Shown here one piece after another: positions 1 through 6,677 of a stretch of DNA of 13,264 nucleotides. How positions within the stretch are numbered: the first letter of the stretch is position 1; the number at the start of each line of letters is the position of its first letter. The stretch spans positions 1 through 13,264 of the forward strand of contig PMKA01000325.1 in NCBI GenBank assembly GCA_003157575.1, written 5' to 3'. This stretch comes from Opitutia bacterium (GTDB lineage: Bacteria; Verrucomicrobiota; Verrucomicrobiia; Opitutales; Opitutaceae). The translations under genes were made by a program, and so were the position numbers. The notes below the pieces were generated by a model. The model did not search any database. It was given only the letters and a program-made list of their open reading frames with translations, and was not told the origin of the DNA.

Positions 1-717
1 AAGGCTGAAGAGCGTCTTGCCGCCCCGCGACTGGAACACCTGCTGAAGCGTCGCGAAATCGAGATTGATCAGGCCGGTGCGGAACAGCATCGACCAGATC
101 GATTTCACGCCGCGGCCGATCCAGCCGTCCGCCTGGGCAAATGCCGCCTTGACTCCCGCGCTGTCGCTGCATTCCTGCAACAGCACATCGTTGCAGAGCG
201 GAATCACAGCGTCGCAACCGCGGCGCAATGCCGTCAGCGCCTCTTCCGCCTGCTTCAGGCGCCGGCCGCGCTCGAAGCTGAAGGGCATCGTCACAAATGC
301 TATGACCAGGGCGCCCTCCTTGGTCGCGACATCGGCGACGACGGGCGTTGCGCCGCCACCCGTGCCGCCGCCCAGGCCGGCAAGGAGAAACACAAGGTCG
401 CAGCCCTTCACCACGGCGGCGATCTTCTCCCGGTCGGCCTCCGCGGCCTCACGGCCAGAATCCGGCTCGCCGCCCGTGCCGAGCCCCCGGGTCACCGTGC
501 CGCCGATCAGCACCTTTTCCTGCACCGCAGAGGAGGACAGCGCCTGCAGATCGGTGTTGATGACGGCCAGCTGCACCCGGTCGAGGTTGTCCATCTTCAG
601 GCGGTCGATCGCGTTCGAACCGGCGCCGCCCACACCGACGATCTTGATGGCGATCGACCGGTCGGTGAGGACCTCGTGGGTGAGGGGAAGCTCGCTGGAT
701 TTGGGATCGAATTGCAT
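1..717 (-). CDS. ftsZ: FtsZ, tubulin-like division GTPase (N-terminal part, cut by window edge)
   Basis: The first 239 residues are present, and the C-terminal domain and FtsA-binding tail lie outside the window. FtsZ polymerises in a GTP-dependent way into the Z-ring. Visible elements are IVGVGGAGSNAI (26-37, T1), INTDLQAL (53-60, T2), RGLGTGGEPDSGREAAE (77-93, T3), LAGLGGGTGGGATPVVA (112-128, T4 signature), MPFSFERGRR (144-153, keeping the ribose/guanine-contacting Glu and Arg), CNDVLL (175-180, Asn176) and the T7 loop GLINLDFATL (215-224). In T7 the usual N-x-D-F-x-D pattern ends in Thr223 instead of Asp. T3 and T4 also depart from consensus. The ATG at 717 lies 3 bases after the ftsA stop with no ribosome binding site, suggesting coupled translation. 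Confidence 0.96.
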   Translation of the reverse strand, partial: MQFDPKSSELPLTHEVLTDRSIAIKIVGVGGAGSNAIDRLKMDNLDRVQLAVINTDLQALSSSAVQEKVLIGGTVTRGLGTGGEPDSGREAAEADREKIAAVVKGCDLVFLLAGLGGGTGGGATPVVADVATKEGALVIAFVTMPFSFERGRRLKQAEEALTALRRGCDAVIPLCNDVLLQECSDSAGVKAAFAQADGWIGRGVKSIWSMLFRTGLINLDFATLQQVFQSRGGKTLFSL

Positions 718-720
718 GGT

Positions 721-1935
721 CTAGGGAGCAACCAGGATGCGCTTGAGGCTTCCGAGAATGCCGTCCTGCCGGCGGGCGGACGGGATGCGCTCCGTCTGCG
801 AATTCAGGCCGAAATAGAGCAGCCCGAGCGGCGTGCTGTAGCCGGGATCGCGAAGCTCGTCGGCAACCCATGAAGCCGATTCGCCGATCCGGCCCGGCAC
901 GCCGAAGACCTTTCCCGCAGCCTCGTCCATGCCGGGCATCTTCGCCGCCCCTCCGGTGAGGATCACGCCCACCGGCGTCTGTTCCGGAACGAACGCGGCG
1001 CCGAGCTTGCCCCGCACAACGTCAAAAAGCTCCCGCGCGCGAACCGAGGTGATCTGTTCGATGGACTGGCGCGTGAACTGCCGGTCGCCGACGGAATAGT
1101 CTCCGTTGAGCCACACCTTGTCCTGCTTGTCGTGCGACTTCAGCACGGCCGAACCGTAGCGCACCTTGAGCTTCTCGGCCTGGAGCCGCGTCAGCCGCAG
1201 CCCGAGACTCAGGTCGTTGGTGAAATGGTCGCCTCCCACCGGAATGACGCCGGTCTGGTAGGCCACACCGTCGTGGTAGAGCGCGTAATCCGTCGTTCCG
1301 CAGCCGATGTCGAGGACAAGCACGCCGTTCTGCCGCTCTTCAGGCGTGGTGACCATCGTCCCCGAGGCGAGGCTCGACAGGATCAGCTCGTCCACGCGAA
1401 GGTTGAATCCCGTGATGACATGGATGTGATCGCCGATCTTGGCCTCGCTGCCGTGCACGGTCCAGTAGCCCACCTCCAGCCGCTGTCCGACGAGGTGTTC
1501 GGGGTCGGACACGAGACGGCCGTCGAGCCGGAACGGCCTGCGGATATGATGAACGACGGCGCGGCCCTCGGGAAGCTCCTTGGCCATCGCAAGCCGGCAG
1601 ACCGTCTCGATGTCGAGCGCCCCCACACAATTGTCCGCGGCGTTCACACTGACCGAGGCTTCGTTGTAGAAGCCCTCCAGGTGGGCGCCGGTCTGGGCCA
1701 GGTAAACCGCGTCCACCGAGGCCCCCGCCCCCTCCTCGGCCGCCCGGAACGCAGAGTGCGTGCACGCGCTCGCCTCCTTGTAGTCGACGACGCCGCCCTT
1801 GATGACGCCGTGCGACGGGCACGATCCGAGGCCGACGATGTTGAGGGTGCGTCCGCGCATGAGCTCCCCAACGAGGACGGTCACCTTGGAGGTGCCGATT
1901 TCAACGGCTCCGATGAGTCTGCTCTTATAAATCAC
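721..1935 (-). CDS. ftsA: FtsA, actin-like FtsZ membrane anchor
   Basis: A cytoplasmic actin-fold ATPase that tethers FtsZ to the membrane and recruits later division proteins. From GTG at 1935 it has 404 residues. Motifs are AVEIGTSKVTVLVGE (10-24, phosphate 1), a 1C/SHS2 region at about 83-170, VLDIGCGTTDYALY (207-220, phosphate 2), GGDHFTNDLSLGL (234-246), ILTGGAAKMPGM (325-336, adenosine motif) and STPLGLLYFG (367-376). The C-terminus, GILGSLKRILVAP (392-404), fits the amphipathic membrane-targeting helix. GTG at 1935 is chosen because it puts the phosphate-1 motif about ten residues from the N-terminus. An in-frame GTG at 1980 would add 15 residues. Either start overlaps ftsQ, by 11 or 56 bases. 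The TAG stop is 3 bases before the ftsZ ATG. Confidence 0.95.
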   Translation of the reverse strand: MIYKSRLIGAVEIGTSKVTVLVGELMRGRTLNIVGLGSCPSHGVIKGGVVDYKEASACTHSAFRAAEEGAGASVDAVYLAQTGAHLEGFYNEASVSVNAADNCVGALDIETVCRLAMAKELPEGRAVVHHIRRPFRLDGRLVSDPEHLVGQRLEVGYWTVHGSEAKIGDHIHVITGFNLRVDELILSSLASGTMVTTPEERQNGVLVLDIGCGTTDYALYHDGVAYQTGVIPVGGDHFTNDLSLGLRLTRLQAEKLKVRYGSAVLKSHDKQDKVWLNGDYSVGDRQFTRQSIEQITSVRARELFDVVRGKLGAAFVPEQTPVGVILTGGAAKMPGMDEAAGKVFGVPGRIGESASWVADELRDPGYSTPLGLLYFGLNSQTERIPSARRQDGILGSLKRILVAP

Positions 1936-2899
1936 GTCTCTGTTTGTTGGGTTGCGAAACAGTCTTGTGAGGCGCAACACGCGCCGGCTTCAGCGGCACT
2001 GCCTCCTGCAATTCGACCGGCACCTGCCCCCCGAGCGCGAGGTCGATCCTCTGCAGGGACGGCGCGCCTTTCGTGCGGAGAAAATCGACGATGTAGTCCA
2101 GCCGCGCGAGCTGCCGGGGGAACTCGTCGCGCGCGTCGAACACGATGTCCGGAATCAGCGTCGAGTGGACAAGAATCTCCTGGTCGGAGTCCATCCGGGC
2201 CAGCGATACGACCTGCCAGCCCGAAAACAGATCGGGAACCAGGCGCCCGGCCGTCTGCAACAGCTCGGCCGTCCGCCCCATCTCGGTGATCGGCTGGATG
2301 CCGTGCTGCGCCGAGCGCCTCAGGTGCACGCCGTCGAGCCAGGGAAGCTTCTCCAGGGCCGCCGGCTCGTAGCCGACGCCCTCGAAGACCGTCCCGTCGC
2401 GCGCCACAAGCCGCAGCCGGGCCGGTTCGTCGTCCACCTGCGCCATCAGCCGTGCGACCGGGACGCGCTCCTGCGCGGCGACCACAAGGCAATTGTCCGC
2501 AAACCTCCGCCGGAGCATCACGCTTTGCGCCTGCCCCGAGGCAAGCAGCCGCTGCTCCAGCGCCGCCAGGTCGAGACTCATCAGGCTCGCCTTCTTGGGC
2601 AATGCCAGCGTCCGCTCAAGCCAGGCGCGGTCGAGCACACCATCGGTGGAAAACGCGAGTTGTTTGAGTGGAACGCCGCCTCCGGGGTCCTTGATGCTCG
2701 CAGGATTGTTCTCCCAGGTCAGATAGATCTCGATCCCCGCCGTCAGCGCTCCAAAGACAAGCGCGCAAATCCCCGCGAATTTCAGCCCTGCGAGCGTTTT
2801 CCGCCGGTGCCCCTCCTTCGACATCGCGCGCGGACTGACCTCCTGGCGGATATCCTTCCAGGAACGCGACGGAGGTGGAATGGTGGCAGGCAGGCTCAT
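1925..2899 (-). CDS. ftsQ: FtsQ, divisome POTRA-domain protein
   Basis: A 324-residue bitopic inner-membrane protein. A cytoplasmic N-tail (1-35) is followed by one transmembrane segment (about 36-60) and a periplasmic part. The region at about 75-150 fits a POTRA domain and about 155-295 fits the FtsQ beta domain, ending near SLQRIDLALGGQVPVEL (281-297), which resembles the family's C-terminal block. FtsQ links early cytoplasmic and late periplasmic division proteins. Sequence similarity is low, as usual for FtsQ, so the call rests on topology, the C-terminal block and position just before ftsA. ATG at 2899 is preferred; an in-frame TTG at 2917 would add six residues. The TAA stop at 1927-1925 lies inside ftsA. 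A basic tail (about 304-324) extends past the beta domain. Confidence 0.9.
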   Translation of the reverse strand: MSLPATIPPPSRSWKDIRQEVSPRAMSKEGHRRKTLAGLKFAGICALVFGALTAGIEIYLTWENNPASIKDPGGGVPLKQLAFSTDGVLDRAWLERTLALPKKASLMSLDLAALEQRLLASGQAQSVMLRRRFADNCLVVAAQERVPVARLMAQVDDEPARLRLVARDGTVFEGVGYEPAALEKLPWLDGVHLRRSAQHGIQPITEMGRTAELLQTAGRLVPDLFSGWQVVSLARMDSDQEILVHSTLIPDIVFDARDEFPRQLARLDYIVDFLRTKGAPSLQRIDLALGGQVPVELQEAVPLKPARVAPHKTVSQPNKQRRDL

Positions 2900-3068
2900 C
2901 GAAAAATACAGTCGCAAACAACGGGGCGCCTCGGGCGGCCAGACTCAACGGCGGGGGCCGCCGGTTCTCCGGGTTCAACGCGAAAACCCGGCCCGGCGCC
3001 GCCGGCGGACTTCTTCAGCCCGGCGCACCTTTCCTTGTTGGCGCAGCGCGCGCCGATTTCGAGCAAAT
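2900..3068 (-). other. Gap between murC-murB and ftsQ, lacking ddl
   Basis: A 169-base gap, the longest between genes here. In many bacteria ddl lies at this point, but nothing resembling an ATP-grasp ligase is encoded. A 63-codon open frame (3087-2896) bridges it and ends in an ATGA overlap with the ftsQ start, but its Gly/Pro/Arg-rich translation looks non-coding. A 7-base-pair inverted repeat, CCGGGTT (2969-2975) and AACCCGG (2985-2991), sits in the middle with no T-run after it. The 20 bases next to ftsQ are relatively AT-rich; no ribosome binding site is obvious. Confidence 0.5.
2969..2991 (-). other. Inverted repeat (possible RNA hairpin) upstream of ftsQ
   Basis: Perfect 7-base arms, CCGGGTT and AACCCGG, flank a 9-base loop. 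Without a following U-tract it does not look like an intrinsic terminator. It could shape mRNA processing or translation of ftsQ, or be chance in GC-rich DNA. Confidence 0.3.
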
Positions 3069-5396
3069 TCACAGCACATCCCTCCATTCACGGCCAAATA
3101 ACAGAACCTCGGGCTCAAGGACGACGCCCCGCGCCTTTTCCACCCGCCCCCGCACCCGCCGGATGAGCTCGATGACGTCGGCGCTCGTCGCCCGTCCGCG
3201 ATTGACGATGAAGTTCGCGTGCACCGGCGACACCTCGGCATCCCCCACCCGCTCGCCCTTCAGGCCAAGCTCGTCGATGAGTCTCCCCGCCGCCAGCGCA
3301 GGCGGATTCCGGAAGATGCAGCCTGCGCTCGGCTCCCGCGGCTGCGACTCCTGGCGACGGCGACGATACGCCTCGATCCTCGAGTCGATCGTTTCGCCCT
3401 CCTCCGCAGCCGCAGGCCGGAACAACGCCCCCAACGCGATCGCACCATCCAGATCGTCGCAACTCCGGTACCCGGAGCGCAGCCTCTCCTTCGGCCGCGT
3501 GCACAACGCGCCCTCGGGCGTGAGGAACTGCACCTCCTCCACGAGATCGAGAATCCAGCCGCCCATCGCCCCGGCATTCATCCGCAGCGCGCCGCCGACG
3601 GAGCCCGGAATCCCCTCCAGAAATTCGAAACCCGCGAGTCCCGCCCCGCTGGCAAAGCCGCACAGCGCCTTCAGCCGCAGGCCCGCCCCGGCCCAGACGC
3701 GGCCTCCGGGACGGCGCTCGCACGCCTGCCAGGCGGGATGCGCCAGCGCAACCACCAGCCCCTCGACCCCCTCGTCGGGCACAATCAGGTTCGACCCGCG
3801 CCCGAGGACGAGCACCGGAAAACCGCGCAGGCGCGCCTCGCGCACCAGCAGCTGCAGATCGTCGATCCCCGCCGGCTCGCAATAGACGCGCGCCGCGCCC
3901 CCCGTGCGCATCGTCGTCTTCGGCGCAAGCGGCTCCTCGCGGACAAGGCGCGTCTCCGGCGAAAGCCGCGGCAGGAGCTCCGCAACAAAACCGTCCCAGT
4001 CCGCCGCCGGCACGGGGGCATCCCCGCATTGCTCCGCGAACTCGTGCGCATGCCGCTCGATGTCCCCCGCCCCGACAAAGACCAGCCAGTCCCCCGGCTG
4101 CAGCGCTGGGCGCACCGCCGCGATCACATCGGGATTGCGTCCCTGCAGGTGGGTCGCGGCCGCCGCGCCGCCGGCCTTCGCGATCTCGGCGGCCAGGTCC
4201 GCGGTCGCGCCGCCCGGCACAGGCGCCTCTCCCGCCGGATAGACGTCGAGCAGGAAGAGCCGGTCGGCGAGGCCCAGCGCCGCCGCGAACTCCGCCTTGA
4301 AGCGGGCCGTCCGGCTGAAGCGGTGTGGTTGAAAAACAACTACGAGTCGCCCGGTCATGCGCCCGCGCAGGCTCGCCAGCAGCGCCCGGATCTCGGCGGG
4401 ATGATGCGCGTAGTCCTCGATGACGGTCAGGCGCGCCGAGGCGCGGAGCACCTGCTGCCGCCGGCATGCGCCCGGATAGCCGGCCAGCAGGTCCGCCGAG
4501 AGCGGCGCGCCCATCAGATGCGCCGCGGCCAGCGCCGCCGACGCGTTGTGCGCATTGAAGGCGCCGCGCGCCCGGACCGTCGCCTCGAGCGCCGGGAAGC
4601 GGCCCTCCAGGCGGAGCGTGAGGTTGCCTCCCGATTCGCCGGTGCAGACGGCCCGGTACTGCCCGTCCGCGCCGAAAGTGAGGACCGGGACGGCCGCCCC
4701 CGCCGTCGCCCGCGCCGAAAGCGCGCAGTGCGGATCGATCAGAACCGCCCGGCGCGTCCGCGCCGCCAGACGGCGGAAGGTCTCCTCGAGCAGCTCGATC
4801 CGCGAATAATAATCCGGGTGGTCCCAGTCGAGGCTCACGATGACGGTGATCTCCGGCGCAAAGCCGTCGATCGTCCCGTCGCTCTCGTCGACCTCGGCCA
4901 CGACCCATTCCCCCGTGCCGAGACGGCCGGGCGGCAGCGATCCGTCCGCAAACAGCCCGCCGAGCAGCCAGCCGCAGGGGAAACCGGCCCGGTTCAGCGC
5001 AGTGATCAGCATGCCTGTCGTCGTCGTCTTTCCATGGGCGCCAACGACCGCGACCAGCTTCCGGTCCCGCAGAAGCTCCGCGAGCATCTCGCCCCGGCGC
5101 ACCTGCGGCACGCCGCGCCCGAGCGCGCACGTGCGCGACGGGTGATCCGCGTGGATGGCCGACGAGCGCACGAGCAGGTCGCACGCCTCCGGCAGCCCGC
5201 CCGGCGCCGTGATGACGACACCCGCCTGCTCAAGCCAGGGCCGCACGAGCGGGGCCAGTGCGTCGTCCTCCCCGCTCACCGCACAGCCCGCCTGCCGGAG
5301 GCAGAGGGCCAGCGGCGCCATGCCCGTGCCGCCGACGCCGGCCAGATGGACGGAACGGATTTCGCGGCCGAAAAATCGTGGGAGGAAAGCGCTCAT
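3069..5396 (-). CDS. murC/murB: MurC-MurB fusion: UDP-MurNAc:L-Ala ligase and UDP-enolpyruvyl-GlcNAc reductase
   Basis: One open frame of 775 residues carries two cytoplasmic enzymes. MurC (about 10-455) adds L-Ala to UDP-MurNAc. Its motifs are GVGGTGMAPLA (20-30), the ATP loop GAHGKTTTT (119-127), DESDGT (170-175), NAHNASAALAA (281-291), EDYAHHPAEI (327-336), FQPHRFSRT (355-363), DVYPAGEAP (384-392) and GAGDI (442-446). MurB (about 480-775) is the FAD/NADPH reductase that makes UDP-MurNAc, the MurC substrate. Its motifs are TGGAARVY (498-505), LGRGSNLIVPDEG (531-543), EGIPGSVGGALRMNAGAMGG (594-613), SAGCIFRNP (690-698), NFIVNRGRATSADV (728-741) and LEPEVLLFG (760-768). The MurB catalytic Ser position holds Cys693. 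The ATG at 5396 overlaps the murG stop as ATGA. No stop or frameshift interrupts the junction, so the fusion appears genuine. Confidence 0.96.
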   Translation of the reverse strand: MSAFLPRFFGREIRSVHLAGVGGTGMAPLALCLRQAGCAVSGEDDALAPLVRPWLEQAGVVITAPGGLPEACDLLVRSSAIHADHPSRTCALGRGVPQVRRGEMLAELLRDRKLVAVVGAHGKTTTTGMLITALNRAGFPCGWLLGGLFADGSLPPGRLGTGEWVVAEVDESDGTIDGFAPEITVIVSLDWDHPDYYSRIELLEETFRRLAARTRRAVLIDPHCALSARATAGAAVPVLTFGADGQYRAVCTGESGGNLTLRLEGRFPALEATVRARGAFNAHNASAALAAAHLMGAPLSADLLAGYPGACRRQQVLRASARLTVIEDYAHHPAEIRALLASLRGRMTGRLVVVFQPHRFSRTARFKAEFAAALGLADRLFLLDVYPAGEAPVPGGATADLAAEIAKAGGAAAATHLQGRNPDVIAAVRPALQPGDWLVFVGAGDIERHAHEFAEQCGDAPVPAADWDGFVAELLPRLSPETRLVREEPLAPKTTMRTGGAARVYCEPAGIDDLQLLVREARLRGFPVLVLGRGSNLIVPDEGVEGLVVALAHPAWQACERRPGGRVWAGAGLRLKALCGFASGAGLAGFEFLEGIPGSVGGALRMNAGAMGGWILDLVEEVQFLTPEGALCTRPKERLRSGYRSCDDLDGAIALGALFRPAAAEEGETIDSRIEAYRRRRQESQPREPSAGCIFRNPPALAAGRLIDELGLKGERVGDAEVSPVHANFIVNRGRATSADVIELIRRVRGRVEKARGVVLEPEVLLFGREWRDVL

Positions 5397-6541
5397 TCGG
5401 TGCCCGTCCGGATGCCCGGGGAGGAGGCGGGCGCATCCGGCGCCGGCATTCCGGCGGGAAGCGCGAGCATCTCCAAATCGTCGAGAATCAGCTCAAGCGA
5501 ATTGGCGCGGTCCATCCGCTGGAGGTTCGCGCGGAATTTGCGCAGCAGCCAGTCGTTGAAAATGACGTCGCACACCTCGCGGTCGAGCCCGTTGATGAAG
5601 CGCTGGTCCACCACCAGTCCGCCGCCCTGCTGCTCGAAGAAGCGCGCATTCGCCCACTGGTGGTTGTCGGCCGCCTGCGGAAACGGCACGAGGATGGCGG
5701 GCGTCGCGCAGCGGATCAGCTCGGCAATCGTGCCCGCTCCCGCCCGGGAGACGACGAGATCGGCCGCCGACAGCAGCGTCGCAACATCGTCGCAGAACGG
5801 CACGGACACCGACCGGACCTGTTCGCCGGAACCCGTTCGGTACTCGCGCACCTCCGCGCCCCCCTTGCCGAGGCCGGTCACACAATACGTCTGGATGCCC
5901 TCCTCCGCCAGCCTTCCCTGCCGTTCGCGCACCCAGTTGTTCAAGGGGGCGGCGCCCTGGCTCCCGCCAAAAACGACGAGCACCTTCTGCTCCGGATTGA
6001 GTCCCAGCCGCCGCCGCGCCTCCTCGTGCGGCAGCCGCGTGATCTCCCGGCGCACCGGCAGCCCGACGTGACGGACTCCTGCGCGCCGCGCCCCCCCCAG
6101 CTGCACGCCTTGCGGCAGGTAAACGCGCCGGGCGAGCCCGCCCAGAAGGCGGATGGCGCGGCCGGGCACGCGGTTCGCCTCGTGCAATGCCACGGGGCGC
6201 CGGAAAAGGGCCGCAACCACGATGATGCCTGCCGTCGTGAAACCGCCGAACCCGACGATCACCCCCGGGCGCCAGGCACGGATCAGGCGCGCGCTGAACC
6301 ACAACGATTGCGACTGCCGCCAGACAAAACGGCAGAAGCCCGCTGGATTGAGCGAAAACGGGGCGCCGGGAATACGTTCGAAGCGCAGCTGCGGATACTT
6401 CCCGATCAATCGCGCGTCGACCTTCTTGTGGCTGATGAGGAGCGTGGTCTCATGCCCGCGCGCGTTGAGCCCCTCGGCGAGCGCGATGCCCGGAGAGAGG
6501 TGCCCGCCCGTGCCGCCGCAGGCGATGAGAAAGCGGCTCAT
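5393..6541 (-). CDS. murG: MurG, lipid II synthase (UDP-GlcNAc transferase)
   Basis: A 382-residue GT-B glycosyltransferase of family GT28, peripheral on the inner face of the membrane. It adds GlcNAc to lipid I to make lipid II. Motifs are CGGTGGHLSPGIALAE (8-23, glycine loop), GFGGF (97-101), HEAN (120-123, usually HEQN), FGGSQGA (191-197), SRAGAGTIAE (265-274, donor-binding) and PFPQAADNHQ (286-295). It is somewhat longer than E. coli MurG (355), with the excess mainly in a Pro/Ala-rich tail after about residue 360. The start is firm: an ATG with a purine-rich ribosome binding site directly before the glycine loop. Its TGA overlaps the murC-murB ATG as ATGA. Confidence 0.97.
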   Translation of the reverse strand: MSRFLIACGGTGGHLSPGIALAEGLNARGHETTLLISHKKVDARLIGKYPQLRFERIPGAPFSLNPAGFCRFVWRQSQSLWFSARLIRAWRPGVIVGFGGFTTAGIIVVAALFRRPVALHEANRVPGRAIRLLGGLARRVYLPQGVQLGGARRAGVRHVGLPVRREITRLPHEEARRRLGLNPEQKVLVVFGGSQGAAPLNNWVRERQGRLAEEGIQTYCVTGLGKGGAEVREYRTGSGEQVRSVSVPFCDDVATLLSAADLVVSRAGAGTIAELIRCATPAILVPFPQAADNHQWANARFFEQQGGGLVVDQRFINGLDREVCDVIFNDWLLRKFRANLQRMDRANSLELILDDLEMLALPAGMPAPDAPASSPGIRTGTE

Positions 6542-6677
6542 GCGCCCCTCCCCCTCCGGAGCGTTGGGCCGCGTTCCACCCGGCAGGTGCGCACCGCCGC
6601 CGGCCCTCCGGCAGCATGCGACGGCGCCGCCGCAATTCCATGAAACCTGCCGGCTGGCTCCGCAAACCGTCCGCCGT
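6542..6677 (-). other. Intergenic gap between ftsW and murG
   Basis: The second-longest non-coding gap in the window, 136 bases and very GC-rich. It holds a small inverted repeat, GCCGG (6599-6603) and CCGGC (6608-6612) around a 4-base loop, but no T-run follows, so I do not call a terminator. The end next to murG carries its purine-rich ribosome binding site. I see no credible small gene. Confidence 0.5.
6547..6551 (-). promoter_or_regulatory. Ribosome binding site of murG
   Basis: On the minus strand the stretch before the murG ATG reads GGAGGGGGAGGGG (6557-6545), which contains two GGAGG cores. The nearer core (6551-6547) is 5 bases from the ATG at 6541 and the other is 11 bases away. Confidence 0.65.

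Noticed and set aside
2900..2950. AT-richer patch just upstream of ftsQ considered as an internal promoter.
   Set aside because: A TATTTT-like element is present, but no -35-like hexamer lies at 16-18 bases from it, so I cannot support a promoter from sequence alone.
3115..5184. A 689-codon minus-strand frame inside murC-murB.
   Set aside because: It is an out-of-frame reading of the same DNA, Arg/Ala/Gly-rich and without motifs, while the overlapping frame encodes clear MurC and MurB.
3219..6071. A 950-codon open frame on the plus strand opposite murC-murB and murG.
   Set aside because: It is antisense to two genes with full sets of family motifs. Its translation is Arg/Pro/Gln-rich with no recognisable domain, as expected for a shadow frame in GC-rich DNA with strong third-position bias.
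6599..6612. Inverted repeat in the ftsW-murG gap considered as a terminator.
   Set aside because: The stem is only 5 base pairs and no T-run follows on the transcribed strand; such repeats are frequent by chance at this GC content.
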